A stretch of DNA of 64,000 nucleotides from Saxibacter everestensis (lineage in GTDB: Bacteria; Actinomycetota; Actinomycetes; Actinomycetales; Brevibacteriaceae), in contig NZ_CP090958.1 of assembly GCF_025787225.1 (NCBI RefSeq), forward strand, positions 2,218,550 to 2,282,549. The letters run 5' to 3'. Positions within the stretch are counted from its first letter, which is position 1. Each line of letters starts with the position of its first letter. Of this stretch, positions 53,673 through 64,000 are shown piece by piece. The notes beneath the pieces are model-generated. The model was not told the DNA's origin, made no database searches, and saw only the letters and a list, made by a program, of their open reading frames with translations. A program made the position numbers and the translations under genes.

Positions 53673-53882
53673 ATGAGCAGGACAAATATTGAACTCGACG
53701 ACGAGCTTGTGGAGAAAGCCATGCGGTTGTATCGATTGGACTCCAAGCGCTCAGCGGTACAGCTCGCCCTTGAGCGATTGGTCGGTGACACCATGACCAA
53801 GGACGAGGCCCTTTCGATGCAGGGCGCCGGCTTCGAGCTCAGCAATGCGGAGATCGAATCGCTTTCCGACGTTGACTCATGA
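53673..53882 (+). CDS. vapB: VapB-type antitoxin
   Basis: 69 residues starting MSRTNIELDDELVEKAMRLY, the ribbon-helix-helix N-terminus of VapB (DUF2191) antitoxins. Its stop overlaps the VapC start by 4 bases. Represses its own promoter together with VapC. Confidence 0.9.
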   Translation: MSRTNIELDDELVEKAMRLYRLDSKRSAVQLALERLVGDTMTKDEALSMQGAGFELSNAEIESLSDVDS

Positions 53883-54283
53883 TCGTTGACACCTCGGCCT
53901 GGATCGAGTATTTCCAAGGCACGGATTCGCTCGCTAACCACCGCATCTACGACTCGATACGTGACGATGCCCATATCGTTGTCCCGGAACTCGTGATGAT
54001 GGAGCTATCGATAGGTACGACCGACGAAGCTGCCGCGGCGCGCCGCAAGCGCTTCTTGCGTCGGTTTGACATCATCCCGATCGCTCCGCTCCGAGACACG
54101 GAGGCCGCCGCAACAATTCATCGTCGCTGCCGACGCTCCGGAGAAACTGTTCGCAATCTGATCGACTGCACCATTGCTGCAGTAGCGATCCGGCTTGGGT
54201 ATCCCGTCTTGCATCGCGATCGCGACTTCTCCGCGATTGCCAGGCATACCCGCCTGAAGGAGGAGCCGGCGTTCGACAGATAG
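53879..54283 (+). CDS. vapC: VapC-type PIN toxin
   Basis: 134 residues. PIN-domain acids: Asp4 in IVDTSAWIEYF, the Glu in PELVMMEL, Asp in NLIDCTIAAVA and the C-terminal HRDRDF. A ribonuclease toxin neutralised by the upstream VapB. The pair sits between rmuC and ispH, where it is not part of the conserved neighbourhood. Confidence 0.92.
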   Translation: MIVDTSAWIEYFQGTDSLANHRIYDSIRDDAHIVVPELVMMELSIGTTDEAAAARRKRFLRRFDIIPIAPLRDTEAAATIHRRCRRSGETVRNLIDCTIAAVAIRLGYPVLHRDRDFSAIARHTRLKEEPAFDR

Positions 54284-54298
54284 CGGCAGATTCCTTAG

Positions 54299-55366
54299 CT
54301 AGCTCCGGCGCTTGTTGCTGGTCTCTTCCCCTGCGGCTTTGAGGTCCTTCCGCAGCTCGCGCGGCAGGGAGAACATCAGGTCTTCCTCGGCCGTAACGAT
54401 TTCTTCGACCTCGCCGAACCCGTACTCCGCCAGCAGTTCCAGCACCTGGCGCACCAGGTTCTCCGGCACCGAGGCGCCCGAGGTCACGCCGACAGTGGCT
54501 ACACCGTGGAACCAGGTTTCATCGATCTCCCGGGCATAGTCCACCCGATAAGCGGCTTTCGCGCCGTGCTCCAGCGCAACTTCGACCAGCCGAACCGAGT
54601 TCGAAGAGTTCGACGAACCGACCACGATAACGAGTTCGGCCTCGGGAGCTATCTTCTTCACCGCGACCTGACGGTTCTGCGTCGCGTAGCAGATGTCGTC
54701 GCTGGGCGGATCCTGAAGCTTGGGGAACTTTTCCCGCAGGCGACGGACGGTTTCCATGGTTTCGTCCACCGACAGCGTCGTCTGCGAAAGCCAAACGATC
54801 TTCTCCGGATCGCGAACCGTCACACCCTCGACGTCATCCGGGCTCTGCACGAGCTGAATATGATCGGGCGCCTCACCGGCCGTACCTTCGACTTCCTCGT
54901 GACCCTCGTGGCCAACCAGCAGAATGTCGTAGTCCTCGCGGGCGAAACGGACGGCCTCTTTGTGCACCTTGGTGACGAGCGGGCAGGTCGCGTCAATTGT
55001 CTGCAGATTCCGCTCAGCGGCTACCTGATGGACGGCAGGCGATACGCCGTGAGCGGAAAACACCACCCGGGCGCCCTCCGGAACCTGGTCGGTTTCGTCG
55101 ACAAAGATGGCGCCGCGTTCGGCAAGGGTTTCAACAACATGCAGGTTGTGCACGATCTGTTTACGCACGTAGACCGGCGCGCCATAGTGATCCAGGGCCT
55201 TCTCCACCGCGATGACCGCACGGTCGACGCCAGCGCAGTAGCCACGGGGCGCAGCGAGAAGCACCCGCCTACCGACTCCGGCGGGGCTGATAATCTCCGA
55301 TGGAGCGAGCCTCTTTCGAGGCATCATCGGAGTGGGCAAGCTGATCGATGCTGGTGCTGTTGTCAC
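54299..55366 (-). CDS. ispH: 4-hydroxy-3-methylbut-2-enyl diphosphate reductase
   Basis: 355 residues at most (a start at the internal Met of [10 protein letters not shown] is possible). The three Cys ligands of the iron-sulfur cluster are seen in [21 protein letters not shown] and [11 protein letters not shown]. Last step of the MEP isoprenoid pathway, producing IPP and DMAPP. Its position next to xseA matches mycobacterial lytB2. Confidence 0.96.
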   Translation of the reverse strand: MTTAPASISLPTPMMPRKRLAPSEIISPAGVGRRVLLAAPRGYCAGVDRAVIAVEKALDHYGAPVYVRKQIVHNLHVVETLAERGAIFVDETDQVPEGARVVFSAHGVSPAVHQVAAERNLQTIDATCPLVTKVHKEAVRFAREDYDILLVGHEGHEEVEGTAGEAPDHIQLVQSPDDVEGVTVRDPEKIVWLSQTTLSVDETMETVRRLREKFPKLQDPPSDDICYATQNRQVAVKKIAPEAELVIVVGSSNSSNSVRLVEVALEHGAKAAYRVDYAREIDETWFHGVATVGVTSGASVPENLVRQVLELLAEYGFGEVEEIVTAEEDLMFSLPRELRKDLKAAGEETSNKRRS

Positions 55367-55481
55367 AGCTCAATGGTACGTGTTGACTATTAGCGTTTCC
55401 CAAGTCGCTGCGGAGAGCTTCAAATCTTCGATGGCGGCACGACACGGATTTGGCAAGCAGGGCGGGTAGGAGCTTAGGACT

Positions 55482-56879
55482 ATGGCGGCAAAAATCACGG
55501 GAGCGCCCTCCACACTGGGCAGCGCGCCGGATGCCACCCAGGTCGAGCTCGCGAGTACCGCGGCAGAGACGACCGCCGAGAATCCTTGGCCGTTGCGGCT
55601 ACTGGCGGTGAAGATGAAGGACTACATCGCCAAAATGTCCCCCGTGTGGATCGAGGGCCAAGTGGTGCAATTCTCACAGCGCGACCGCTCCTCATTCCTC
55701 ACCCTGCGGGACACCGATGTTGAGATGTCGCTGCCGGTTCACGTCTGGGGCACAGTCCTCGACCGGCTCTCCGCACCTCTCGAGCAGGGCGCGCGGGTCG
55801 TCGTCAACGTGAAGGCAGATTTTTGGCCGAAGAACGGCCGTCTTTCGATGAAGGCCAACGACATACGCGCGGTTGGCATCGGCGAGCTGCTGGCCCGGAT
55901 CGAGCAACTGCGCCAGCAGCTCGGCAACGAAGGACTGTTTGCCGCGGAACTCAAGAAGCCTTTGCCGTTCCTGCCCCAGCGCGTGGGTCTGATCACCGGC
56001 CGGAATAGCGACGCGATGAAGGACGTGCTGAAGAACAGCCGGCGGCGCTGGCCCGCTGTGGAATTCGAGGTGCGTGAAGTCGCCGTGCAGGGTCCGGAAG
56101 CCGTCCCCCAGGTGACGAAAGCACTCGCCGAGCTCGACGCCATGCCTGCAATTGATGTCATCGTGATCGCCCGCGGCGGTGGATCGATGGAGGATCTGCT
56201 TCCGTTCAGCAACGAGACTATGGTCAGGGCCGCCGCGGCAGCCGTCACGCCGTTGATCTCCGCGATCGGCCACGAGGCAGACCGCCCCCTGCTCGACGAG
56301 GTCGCCGACTTCCGCGCATCGACGCCAACCGACGCTGCCAAGCATCTGGTGCCGGATGTCGCGGAGGAAATGGCGGGACTCGCCAAGGCGCGGGCCAGCC
56401 TAACCCGGGCCATGATCAACCGCATTCAGCAGGAACAGCATCGCCTGGATGCGGTTCGTTCCCGCCCGGTTCTCGCCGAACCGCAAGTCATGGTGGCTGC
56501 ACGCGCGGCAGAGGTCATGGCATTGCGTGACCGGGCGCTTCGAGCGATGCATTCCGGGCTCCGTTCGGCCGGCGACCGGATCGAGCATCTGCGCGCCCAG
56601 GTCCGTGCGCTGTCGCCACAACAAACGCTTGACCGTGGTTACGCCGTCGTTCAGACCACCGATGGCATTCTGCGAAACGCCGACGATGCGTCGGCCGGTG
56701 ACAGCCTCAAGATCCGGCTGGCCGCTGGCGGTCTGCGGGCTACCGTCGACGAGATCCTCAGCGCCGGTACCTCCCGGACTGCGCCGAACGAACTGGAAGC
56801 GTCAGCGGACCAGACGGACCAGGCCACCGAGCGGGCCGACGAAGCGCCCGATCCAGCACATCCAGGAGAAGATCAATGA
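55482..56879 (+). CDS. xseA: Exodeoxyribonuclease VII large subunit
   Basis: 465 residues. The N-terminal OB domain covers about 35-125 ([24 protein letters not shown]), followed by the catalytic domain with [28 protein letters not shown] and the [27 protein letters not shown] signature. Its stop overlaps xseB by 4 bases. Cleaves single-stranded DNA together with XseB. Confidence 0.97.
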   Translation: MAAKITGAPSTLGSAPDATQVELASTAAETTAENPWPLRLLAVKMKDYIAKMSPVWIEGQVVQFSQRDRSSFLTLRDTDVEMSLPVHVWGTVLDRLSAPLEQGARVVVNVKADFWPKNGRLSMKANDIRAVGIGELLARIEQLRQQLGNEGLFAAELKKPLPFLPQRVGLITGRNSDAMKDVLKNSRRRWPAVEFEVREVAVQGPEAVPQVTKALAELDAMPAIDVIVIARGGGSMEDLLPFSNETMVRAAAAAVTPLISAIGHEADRPLLDEVADFRASTPTDAAKHLVPDVAEEMAGLAKARASLTRAMINRIQQEQHRLDAVRSRPVLAEPQVMVAARAAEVMALRDRALRAMHSGLRSAGDRIEHLRAQVRALSPQQTLDRGYAVVQTTDGILRNADDASAGDSLKIRLAAGGLRATVDEILSAGTSRTAPNELEASADQTDQATERADEAPDPAHPGEDQ

Positions 56880-57133
56880 CCGAAGCGAACGACACCACCG
56901 CGGGAATCGACCCGTCCGAACTCAGCTACGAAGCTGCCCGCGACGAACTTGTTGATGTGGTCCGGCAGCTGGAAACCGGCGGAAGCAGCCTCGAGCAGTC
57001 GCTTGCGCTGTGGGAACGTGGCGAAGCTCTCGCGAGCCGCTGCCAGCTGTGGCTCGATGGCGCGAAAGAACGCCTGGCGAAGGCGCAGCAGGCACACGCC
57101 AACCCAGCTGCCAACGGCGAAGAGCCGAGCTAG
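56876..57133 (+). CDS. xseB: Exodeoxyribonuclease VII small subunit
   Basis: 85 residues: [20 protein letters not shown] and [16 protein letters not shown] are the classic XseB helices. Coupled to xseA by an ATGA overlap. Confidence 0.96.
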   Translation: MTEANDTTAGIDPSELSYEAARDELVDVVRQLETGGSSLEQSLALWERGEALASRCQLWLDGAKERLAKAQQAHANPAANGEEPS

Positions 57134-57144
57134 TCACGCCTTCA

Positions 57145-57230
57145 GCTCGGCTTTGGGAAGCCGAGCCTTCAGCTCGGCCTTGGGAGACGAGCAGGCTCGG
57201 CCTCGGGAAGGCGAGCAGGCTCAGCACCGA
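57145..57230 (+). terminator. Terminator hairpin within repeated GAGC-rich sequence
   Basis: GCTCGGCTT/AAGCCGAGC with a TGGG loop at 57145-57166 forms a perfect 9-bp stem after xseB. The next 60 bases contain further partly repeated CTCGGC and GAGCAGGCTCGG units, so the region can fold in several ways between xseB and the convergent lipoprotein gene. Confidence 0.6.
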
Positions 57231-57263
57231 GCCGGCGTTTTACCCTGCATGACCGTCGAATCG

Positions 57264-58439
57264 CTAGTCAAGCGGGACCCGGAGCACCCTCGATTCGGGA
57301 CCCTGGTTCGTCAACAGCCATAGTGAATTGTCCGGCGCGACGGCAACGGCACGCAGCCTGCCGTGCTCGTTCTGGAAGTACGCTTCGGGTTTCCGGACCG
57401 TGGTGCCACTTCGCGGTACCCGCCACAGTCGCTCGCCTCTCAGCGCCGCGAGGTAGACCGCGTCCTGCGTTACTGCCAGCCCACTCGGAGAGGCCTGACC
57501 TGGTGGCCAGGTGACCAGCGGGTCGATGAAGCCGGAGCCACCGCCGTCTCCCTCCACCTCGGGCCAGCCATAGTTCCCGCCCGCTTCGATCAGATTGAGC
57601 TCATCGAGCCTGTCCTGGCCGAACTCGCTCGCCCACATATTCCCTTCACTGTCCCAGCCCATGCCCTGGACATTTCGATGACCGAAGCTGAACACCGGTG
57701 AGCCTTCGAACGGATTATCGTCCGGGATGCTCCCGTCGGCAGCGATTCGCAGGATCTTCCCGTTCAGCGAGTTATTGTTCTGCGCGTTGGGCCGGTTTTG
57801 CGCGTCACCGGTTGACACATAGAGACTGCCGTCCGGTCCGAACGCCAACCGTCCCCCGTTATGCGTGCTTGCGGCCTCGATCCCGTCCAGAATCACCGTC
57901 GGGTCACTCAGCCGAGCCTCGCCGAGCCGCATCGTGAAGACGTTACTTCCATCCTCACCGGTGCGATAAAGGTAAACCAGCGAATCACTTGAAAAGCTCT
58001 GTGAAACGGCGATGCCGAGCAATCCGCCCTCCCCGCCGACCGCGACATCCGGAACGACGCCATCGGGCCCGGAGGCATCGATTTCGACGACATCCCCATC
58101 GTCCGTCAACTGAATAACCCTTGCCTCGTCCCGCAGGGTTATCAGGGCCGAACCGTCGGGGAGAAACGCCACACCCCACGGCGTATCGAGCCCACCGGCC
58201 AACTGCTGCGGCGTTCCCGGAGTTCCTTCCGGCAGCTCCGGCGCACTGCTTGCAGAAGGGGTCGCCTCGGGCTCGGCCGAGTTTGGTCCGGGCGATCCGG
58301 GGTCAGTAGAGGCGGACTGTGAGCTTGACTGCACCACTCTCGGCTCGCCACCTGTACAGCCCGAAACCAGCAGGGCAACGGCTGCAACCGCAGCGATTGT
58401 CGCCATCGGACTGGCGTTCCTTAGTGACCACGGCTCCAT
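57264..58439 (-). CDS. PQQ-dependent sugar dehydrogenase-like lipoprotein
   Basis: 391 residues. The N-terminal signal ends in the lipobox LLVSGC. A Ser/Pro/Thr-rich linker (residues 35-75) leads to a six-bladed beta-propeller of the soluble aldose sugar dehydrogenase family: LDTPWGVAFLPDGSALIT, HNGGRLAFGPDGSLYVSTGD, FSFGHRNVQGMGWDSEGNMWASEFGQ, GGNYGWPEVEG. Anchored outside the membrane; oxidises aldoses or related compounds with PQQ if the cofactor is available. Confidence 0.93.
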   Translation of the reverse strand: MEPWSLRNASPMATIAAVAAVALLVSGCTGGEPRVVQSSSQSASTDPGSPGPNSAEPEATPSASSAPELPEGTPGTPQQLAGGLDTPWGVAFLPDGSALITLRDEARVIQLTDDGDVVEIDASGPDGVVPDVAVGGEGGLLGIAVSQSFSSDSLVYLYRTGEDGSNVFTMRLGEARLSDPTVILDGIEAASTHNGGRLAFGPDGSLYVSTGDAQNRPNAQNNNSLNGKILRIAADGSIPDDNPFEGSPVFSFGHRNVQGMGWDSEGNMWASEFGQDRLDELNLIEAGGNYGWPEVEGDGGGSGFIDPLVTWPPGQASPSGLAVTQDAVYLAALRGERLWRVPRSGTTVRKPEAYFQNEHGRLRAVAVAPDNSLWLLTNQGPESRVLRVPLD

Positions 58440-58506
58440 TCATCAACACTAGAGCCTGCCGAACCCGGTAGCCATAGAACGAACAATCGGTGGCCGGCGG
58501 AACCCG

Positions 58507-59085
58507 CTATTTGACGCTCTCCACCACTGCCTCGGCGAAGGCGCCGAAAGCAGCATCATCGGCTTTGCCCTTGAGGATATAGGTCACATCCCCATCAGTG
58601 CCGATCATGTACCGCGTGCTGCCATCGTCGCGAAGCTGCCAATCAAGGCCGGCAACCTGGCGGGTACCTGTATCAGTCGCTTCCCCGGTAAAGGCGTTGA
58701 TCCACTGCTTGTCAGGCTTCTCGACCTGGGTGACTGTCAGCCACCTCTCCTGGTCATCCACGTAGCTGATGTACCAGGTCGGCAGCTCGGGATTCCCGGA
58801 CTGGCTGAACGATGCCTCGTTCGGGTTCCAACCAGGCATGTCCGGAGTTGCCAGGGTGAATGGCGCCGCTTCTCTCGCGCCATCGGCCACCGCAGCGACA
58901 TCGACGGTTCTGGAGAACGTCTTCTCCGGATGCGGTGCCAGCGCGAGAGCCGCCACTGCCACGAGCAAGCAGGCGATCACGGCGATCGCGACCTGGAACA
59001 TCGTGGCATTGTTCCGCTGCTCGCGATGCGTCAGCGTTCGCGGATTACGGCCGGCCGGACCGCCCGCGGAATTTGCAGAATTCAC
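58507..59085 (-). CDS. DUF4245 membrane-anchored protein
   Basis: 192 residues with an N-terminal cytoplasmic tail, one membrane segment at about 30-50 (VAIAVIACLLVAVAALALAP) and an extracytoplasmic domain ending in AFAEAVVESVK. DUF4245 proteins sit beside xseB/glpX in many actinobacteria (as Rv1100 in M. tuberculosis). Function unknown. Divergent from glpX. Confidence 0.92.
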   Translation of the reverse strand: MNSANSAGGPAGRNPRTLTHREQRNNATMFQVAIAVIACLLVAVAALALAPHPEKTFSRTVDVAAVADGAREAAPFTLATPDMPGWNPNEASFSQSGNPELPTWYISYVDDQERWLTVTQVEKPDKQWINAFTGEATDTGTRQVAGLDWQLRDDGSTRYMIGTDGDVTYILKGKADDAAFGAFAEAVVESVK

Positions 59086-59218
59086 CTAGCTATCTTCGCG
59101 CATTATCGCGACCCGCGCCAAAAACTGAGCAGCGCCGGCCGGTTCGCCTCCAGCCAAGTCACCAGCCATTTGTGGGCACCCCCGACAGCTCCCGGCCTCT
59201 CGGTGGCAGAATGACCAT

Positions 59219-60307
59219 ATGACTCAGAACGCAGATTCGTCCCAAACTCCCTCAACGCCCACTGCGGTGACCGATTCCTGGTCTACCCAGTCGGCCGTCA
59301 GCGGCTCCGAGCCCGACCGCAACCTTGCGCTCGAGCTGGTCCGGGTCACCGAGGCGGCCGCGATCGCGTCGGCGCCATGGGTTGGCCGTGGCGACAAGAA
59401 CGCAGCGGATGGCGCCGCCGTCGCCGCGATGCGTAACGTGATTTCCAGCGTCCGGATGACCGGAACCGTCGTGATCGGCGAGGGCGAGAAAGACGAAGCG
59501 CCCATGTTGTTCAACGGCGAGAAGGTCGGGGATGGCGAGGGCGCACACTGTGACGTCGCTGTGGACCCGATCGACGGAACGCGCCTGACCGCGCTCGGAA
59601 TGCCTAACGCGATTTCGGTTCTGGCCGTGACCGAGGACGGCGCAATGTACGATCCTTCTGCCGTCTTCTACATGGAGAAGTTGGTTGCCGGCCCCGAAGC
59701 GGCCGAGGTGGTCGACCTTCGACTGCCGGTCGGCGAGAACATCCGCCGGGTTGCGAAGGCCAAGGGCACCGACGCCTCAGCCGTCACCGTCGTCGTACTG
59801 GACCGCCCGCGGCACAAATCGCTCGTCGAGGACATTCGCGCCGCCGGCGCCCGTATCCGATTCATCACCGACGGTGACGTCGCCGGTGCGATCGCCGCTG
59901 CCCGCCCCGACACCGGTATCGACATGCTGCTCGGTATCGGCGGAACTCCGGAAGGAATCATTGCCGCCTGCGCCATCAAGGCCGTCGGGGGCGTGATCCA
60001 GGGCAGGCTGTGGCCGCAGTCCGACGACGAAAAGCAGAAGGCTATCGACGCCGGCCACGACCTGACCGCGGTGCTGAGCACCAACGACCTGGTCACCGGC
60101 GACAACTCGTACTTCGCAGCCACCGGTATCACCGACGGCGATCTGCTCAGCGGCGTGCGGTACGAGAAGAACCGGGTATACACGAACTCCCTGATCATGC
60201 GCTCGAAGTCCGGGACCGTGCGCACAGTGACCAGCGAGCACCGTTCCGAAAAGACCACGTCATACGTGAACGCGGCGAAAGAAGCCGCCGCCCGCGGACT
60301 GGTTTAG
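59219..60307 (+). CDS. glpX: Class II fructose-1,6-bisphosphatase
   Basis: 362 residues. The metal and substrate signature is [26 protein letters not shown], followed by [15 protein letters not shown]. Dephosphorylates fructose 1,6-bisphosphate in gluconeogenesis. First gene of an apparent operon with carbonic anhydrase and fumarase. Confidence 0.96.
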   Translation: MTQNADSSQTPSTPTAVTDSWSTQSAVSGSEPDRNLALELVRVTEAAAIASAPWVGRGDKNAADGAAVAAMRNVISSVRMTGTVVIGEGEKDEAPMLFNGEKVGDGEGAHCDVAVDPIDGTRLTALGMPNAISVLAVTEDGAMYDPSAVFYMEKLVAGPEAAEVVDLRLPVGENIRRVAKAKGTDASAVTVVVLDRPRHKSLVEDIRAAGARIRFITDGDVAGAIAAARPDTGIDMLLGIGGTPEGIIAACAIKAVGGVIQGRLWPQSDDEKQKAIDAGHDLTAVLSTNDLVTGDNSYFAATGITDGDLLSGVRYEKNRVYTNSLIMRSKSGTVRTVTSEHRSEKTTSYVNAAKEAAARGLV

Positions 60308-60368
60308 GACTGGTGACGTCATAGAAGCCATCCAATCGCGTCCCACTCCGGCTGAGGCCTGGCAACTA

Positions 60369-61007
60369 TTGCGCGAGGGCAACGATCGATTCGTCGCGGA
60401 CGCCCCCGCTCATCCAAACCAGGGCGCGGAACGCCGTCAATCGCTAAAGGGGCAGCAAGCACCATTCGCCACGCTCTTCGGCTGTTCGGACTCGCGGGTC
60501 GCCGCCGAGCTGATCTTCGACGTCGGACTCGGCGACATGTTCGTGGTTCGCACCGCAGGTCAGGTCACCGATTCCGCAGTTCTCGGCACGCTCGAGTACG
60601 GCACCTCGGTCCTGAAGACTCCGCTCCTGGTCGTGCTCGGGCACGACAGGTGCGGGGCGATCACTGCGACTCGCGACTCGTTCGAAACCGGCAGTTCACC
60701 CGGCGGTTTCATTACCGACGTGGTGGCGCGGCTGACGCCGAGCCTGATCCAGGCACGCAACTCCGGCGTGACGGACATCAACGGAATCGTGGCCGAACAT
60801 GTTCATACCACCGCGCACATGCTCCCCGAACGTTCCGGCATCATCAGGGCCGCAGTCGACAGCGGAGACCTCGTGATCGCGGGTGTCACCTATTCCCTCG
60901 ACATCGGCAAGGCACACCTTGTCGCCACCCTGGGCGACATCGGCGTGGACCCGGAACCACGCCGGCAAACTAGCACATCACCAACAGAAAGCGTTCAGAA
61001 ACGATGA
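60369..61007 (+). CDS. Beta-class carbonic anhydrase, start uncertain
   Basis: 212 residues from a TTG. Zinc ligands are seen in [12 protein letters not shown] and LGHDRCGAI, and [26 protein letters not shown] is the family core. Homology to the usual N-terminus ([16 protein letters not shown]) continues about 15 codons upstream of the TTG, but no ATG or GTG exists there, so a non-canonical start near 60.32 kb is likely. Stop overlaps fumC by 4 bases. Interconverts CO2 and bicarbonate, useful beside gluconeogenic and TCA enzymes. Confidence 0.88.
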   Translation: MREGNDRFVADAPAHPNQGAERRQSLKGQQAPFATLFGCSDSRVAAELIFDVGLGDMFVVRTAGQVTDSAVLGTLEYGTSVLKTPLLVVLGHDRCGAITATRDSFETGSSPGGFITDVVARLTPSLIQARNSGVTDINGIVAEHVHTTAHMLPERSGIIRAAVDSGDLVIAGVTYSLDIGKAHLVATLGDIGVDPEPRRQTSTSPTESVQKR

Positions 61008-62443
61008 CCGAGCAGTCAGTCTCAGCAACCGGTGAGCAGGAATACCGCATCGAACACGACACGATGGGCGAGGTTCGGGTCCCCGCACAGGCGCTGTACA
61101 GCGCACAGACCCAGCGGGCCGTTGAGAACTTCCCGATCTCCGGCACTGTGCTTGAACGCTCCCACATCGAAGCGCTCGCCCGGGTAAAGAAGGCGGCAGC
61201 GAAGGCCAACCAGGAGCTGGGAATCCTGGACCCGGAACGTGCCGGCGCGATTGTCGAAGCCGCTGACGCCGTGATCAGCGGCGAGTACGACGGCCACTTC
61301 CCGATCGACGTTTTCCAGACCGGCTCGGGCACGTCATCGAACATGAACACCAACGAGGTGCTCGCCACCCTGGCAAGCCGCGCACTGACCGACAGCGGAT
61401 CTGCCACCGAGGTTCATCCCAACGACCACGTCAACGCCTCGCAGTCCTCCAACGACGTCTTTCCCACCTCGGTTCACGTCGCGGCGTCAGGCGCGCTGAT
61501 CAACGACCTGATTCCGGCTCTGGACTACCTCGCCAGCTCGCTCGAACGCAAGAGTGAAGAATTCTCCTCGGTGGTGAAGTCCGGCCGCACCCATCTGATG
61601 GACGCCACCCCCGTAACGCTGGGTCAGGAGTTCGGCGGCTATGCGGCTCAGGTCCGCTACGGCATCGAGCGGATCAATGCAGCCCTCCCCCGGGTCGCGG
61701 AGGTGCCGCTCGGCGGGACCGCGGTCGGCACTGGCATCAACACTCCGAAGGGCTTCCCGGAACGAGTAATCGAGCTGTTGGCGGAAGACTCCGGCCTGCC
61801 ACTGACCGAGGCACGCAACCACTTCGAGGCGCAGGCAAACCGCGACGGACTGATCGAGGCATCGGCCCAGCTGCGCAATATCGCCATCTCGCTGATGAAG
61901 ATCAATAACGACATCCGATGGATGGGGTCCGGGCCGAACACCGGGCTGGGCGAACTTCAGATCCCGGACCTGCAGCCAGGCTCATCCATCATGCCGGGCA
62001 AGGTCAACCCGGTCATCTGCGAAGCCGTGATTCAGGTCTGCGCACAGGTGATCGGAAACGACACAGCCGTGGCCTGGTCCGGAACCAACGGCGCCTTCGA
62101 ACTGAACGTAGGTATCCCGGTGATGGCCGCAAATCTGCTCAGTTCGATCAGATTGCTGACCAATTCCTCCCGGGTGATGGCCGACAAGATGGTGGACGGG
62201 CTGGCTGCCAATGAGGAACGCGCCCGCTTCCTCGCCGAGGCATCGCCGTCGATCGTCACTCCGTTGAATCGGGTCATCGGGTACGAAGCCGCAGCGAAGA
62301 TTGCCAAGCATGCCGTCGCCAACAAGAAGACGGTGCGCGAGGCAGTCATCGAACTCGGCTACGTCGAGCGCGGCGAAGTCACCGAGGAACAGCTGGATAA
62401 GGCTCTCGACGTGCTCTCCATGACCAAACCTCCGCAGGCTTAG
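61004..62443 (+). CDS. fumC: Class II fumarate hydratase
   Basis: 479 residues. The signature [11 protein letters not shown] near residue 325, the [13 protein letters not shown] loop and [14 protein letters not shown] substrate site identify FumC. Converts fumarate to malate without an iron-sulfur cluster. Coupled to the carbonic anhydrase gene; the synteny with glpX matches mycobacteria. Confidence 0.97.
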   Translation: MTEQSVSATGEQEYRIEHDTMGEVRVPAQALYSAQTQRAVENFPISGTVLERSHIEALARVKKAAAKANQELGILDPERAGAIVEAADAVISGEYDGHFPIDVFQTGSGTSSNMNTNEVLATLASRALTDSGSATEVHPNDHVNASQSSNDVFPTSVHVAASGALINDLIPALDYLASSLERKSEEFSSVVKSGRTHLMDATPVTLGQEFGGYAAQVRYGIERINAALPRVAEVPLGGTAVGTGINTPKGFPERVIELLAEDSGLPLTEARNHFEAQANRDGLIEASAQLRNIAISLMKINNDIRWMGSGPNTGLGELQIPDLQPGSSIMPGKVNPVICEAVIQVCAQVIGNDTAVAWSGTNGAFELNVGIPVMAANLLSSIRLLTNSSRVMADKMVDGLAANEERARFLAEASPSIVTPLNRVIGYEAAAKIAKHAVANKKTVREAVIELGYVERGEVTEEQLDKALDVLSMTKPPQA

Positions 62444-62464
62444 CCCTTCCTGGCTCTGCAGCCC

Positions 62465-62505
62465 GGCCCGGCGCTACTCCCCTGTTTGAGGAGTAGCGCC
62501 GGGCC
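62465..62505. terminator. Bidirectional terminator fumC/phoH
   Basis: Perfect 16-bp stem (GGCCCGGCGCTACTCC and its complement) around a 9-base loop, between two convergent genes, serving both. Confidence 0.9.
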
Positions 62506-62525
62506 TGTTGCATGCGGGGCCGAGG

Positions 62526-63836
62526 CTACAACTCCACCTCTTCGAGCATTGAGGTCACCAGCGCGGCTACCGGTGATCGTTCCGACCGGGTGAGTGTGAC
62601 GTGGGCAAACAATGGATGTCCCTTGAGCTTCTCGATCACCGCCGCAATCCCGTCGTGCCGGCCTACCCGCAAGTTGTCGCGCTGGGCGACATCGTGCGTT
62701 AGCACCACCTTCGAGTTCTGCCCGATCCGCGACAGCACCGTCAGCAAGACATTGCGTTCAAGCGACTGCGCCTCATCGACAATCACGAAGGCATCATGCA
62801 GCGACCGTCCCCGAATGTGCGTCAGTGGAAGCACCTCCAGCAGGTCGCGGTGCATAACCTCCTCGATGACCTCAGGGCTGACCAGCGCGCCCAGGGTGTC
62901 GAACACCGCCTGCGCCCACGGGTTCATCTTCTCGCCCTCGCTGCCCGGCAGGTAGCCGAGATCCTGGCCGCCGACAGCGTAGAGCGGCCGGAACACCATC
63001 ACCTTCTTGTGAGTCCGCCGCTCCAGGACAGATTCCAGGCCGGCCAGCAGGGCCAGCGCAGACTTCCCCGTTCCGGCTCGCCCTCCCATCGACACGATTC
63101 CGACCTCGGGATCGGTCAGCAGGTCGATCGCAACTCGCTGTTCGGCGGAACGGCCGTGCACTCCGAAGACTTCCCGATCCCCGCGGACCAGCCGAACCAT
63201 TTTGTCCGTCCCTACCCTGCCGAGCGCCGATCCTCGGGATGACAGCAGGACGAGACCCGTGTTCACCGGGTTCTCCGCAGCGAGAGCGGACTCGAAGTGC
63301 CCGCTGTCCCAAAGCCGGGACATCTCATCATCGGTAACGTCGAGCTCGGCCATGCCGGTGAAGCCTGAATCCACGGCGAGCTCGGCGAGATATTCCTCAG
63401 CCGGTATGCCGAGCGCGGATGCCTTGATTCGCAGCGGTAGGTCCTTCGACACGACCACGATGTCCGCGCCTTCGTCCCGCAGGTTTTTTGCAACCGACAA
63501 AATCCGGGTGTCGTTGTCGCCGAGCCGGAAGCCCGCCGGCAGCGTTCTGTGGTCGGTGTGATTCAGTTCGACCCGCAGGGTGCCGCCGGTTTCACCGATC
63601 GGAATCGGCGCATCGAGGCGACCGAAATCGGACCTGAACTCATCCAGAAGTTGCAACGCCCGCCGGGCGAAAAAACCCAACTCGGCGTGGCCGCGTTTCG
63701 CTTCCAGTTCGGTGATCACGACGATCGGAATTACTACCTCGTTGTCATCGAATCGGAGCATGGCCCGTGGATCCGATAACAGAACCGATGTGTCCAGCAG
63801 ATAGGTGCGGGGTGCTGCGCTGACCTTATTAGCCAC
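62526..63836 (-). CDS. PhoH2-type PIN-PhoH ATPase/helicase
   Basis: 436 residues. N-terminal PIN domain ([48 protein letters not shown]) to about residue 150, then a PhoH domain with Walker [16 protein letters not shown] and Walker [15 protein letters not shown]. Such fusions (PhoH2) act as RNA helicase/ribonucleases. Located as Rv1095 in M. tuberculosis. Confidence 0.95.
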   Translation of the reverse strand: MANKVSAAPRTYLLDTSVLLSDPRAMLRFDDNEVVIPIVVITELEAKRGHAELGFFARRALQLLDEFRSDFGRLDAPIPIGETGGTLRVELNHTDHRTLPAGFRLGDNDTRILSVAKNLRDEGADIVVVSKDLPLRIKASALGIPAEEYLAELAVDSGFTGMAELDVTDDEMSRLWDSGHFESALAAENPVNTGLVLLSSRGSALGRVGTDKMVRLVRGDREVFGVHGRSAEQRVAIDLLTDPEVGIVSMGGRAGTGKSALALLAGLESVLERRTHKKVMVFRPLYAVGGQDLGYLPGSEGEKMNPWAQAVFDTLGALVSPEVIEEVMHRDLLEVLPLTHIRGRSLHDAFVIVDEAQSLERNVLLTVLSRIGQNSKVVLTHDVAQRDNLRVGRHDGIAAVIEKLKGHPLFAHVTLTRSERSPVAALVTSMLEEVEL

Positions 63837-63960
63837 AGTGACTCCTCGTGCCGGACTGATGCCCGGCTAACGCTCACGAATCGTTTGCCGGGACGAAGCC
63901 TCGTCGAGGCCGGTCCGGCCCCTTCGACTGAGCACCGTGGTGCGCAATAGACTGCCTCCC

Positions 63961-63988
63961 GTATCGGCGGCGGATTTACTGCCGATAC
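63961..63988. other. Inverted repeat upstream of phoH
   Basis: GTATCGGC at 63961-63968 and GCCGATAC at 63981-63988 form 8-bp arms around a 12-base loop at the right edge of the window. It could be an operator for whatever lies beyond, or a hairpin; I cannot say which. Confidence 0.4.
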
Positions 63989-64000
63989 CGGCAATCTAGC

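Noticed and set aside
1-64000. tRNA or rRNA genes as insertion targets
   Set aside because: I saw no cloverleaf or rRNA-like sequence on reading; a dedicated tRNA search would settle it.

Overview
This 64 kb window is from a high-GC actinomycete chromosome. The right-hand part (about 51.2-63.8 kb) holds ychF, rmuC, ispH, xseA, xseB, a DUF4245 gene, glpX, fumC and phoH, which is the same neighbourhood known from Mycobacterium tuberculosis and other Actinomycetota. The metabolic style (MHS and NCS2 transporters, MocR, LLM oxidoreductases) would suit a soil or skin member such as a Brevibacterium-like Micrococcales, but the genus is a guess.

Layout. 0-16 kb: ordinary chromosomal genes. These are a cut-off amino-acid permease with a zinc alcohol dehydrogenase, a flavin monooxygenase, a MocR regulator next to a GNAT/EamA/GNAT operon, a Phd-VapC type toxin-antitoxin pair, a purine salvage unit (adenosine deaminase plus NCS2 permease) divergent from a LacI regulator with a perfect 16-bp operator between them, and a three-gene operon of two membrane proteins and an ABM-type monooxygenase. 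16.1-51.2 kb: a mosaic accessory region described below. 51.2-63.8 kb: the conserved core, interrupted only by a VapBC pair between rmuC and ispH.

The main discovery is in the accessory region. The last roughly 33 bases of ychF (encoding [10 protein letters not shown]-stop) recur at least ten more times between 16.08 and 50.03 kb, always in the orientation of ychF and usually with the reading frame and stop codon kept. Two much longer displaced ychF 3' fragments of about 180-190 bp lie at 32.27 and 46.12 kb, each abutting a copy of the same DUF4143 ATPase gene. The copies divide the region into segments of about 0.07 to 14 kb. The stretch from 43.2 to 51.2 kb looks like a row of small cassettes carrying one or two genes each: a small unknown protein, a small membrane protein, a conserved hypothetical, a HigBA toxin-antitoxin pair, a DUF5677-like protein, a SEC-C plus DUF5677-like operon, and an orphan. 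I interpret the ychF 3' end as a serial insertion site, functionally like an attachment site or integron array. No recombinase gene is visible in the window, so the mechanism is open.

Inside the mosaic are also an aromatic-acid module (LysR, MHS transporter, FAD monooxygenase, NADP-binding reductase), an 8-gene detoxification or degradation cluster at 35.4-43.0 kb (two TetR regulators with palindromes, two paralogous alpha/beta hydrolases, quinone reductase, EthD-like protein, thioesterase, old yellow enzyme, SDR), and many scars: truncated aminoglycoside phosphotransferase, HigB remnants, a copZ-copA deletion fusion, a truncated csoR, a split quinone oxidoreductase and a dead type III modification gene. 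I saw no tRNA, rRNA or CRISPR array.
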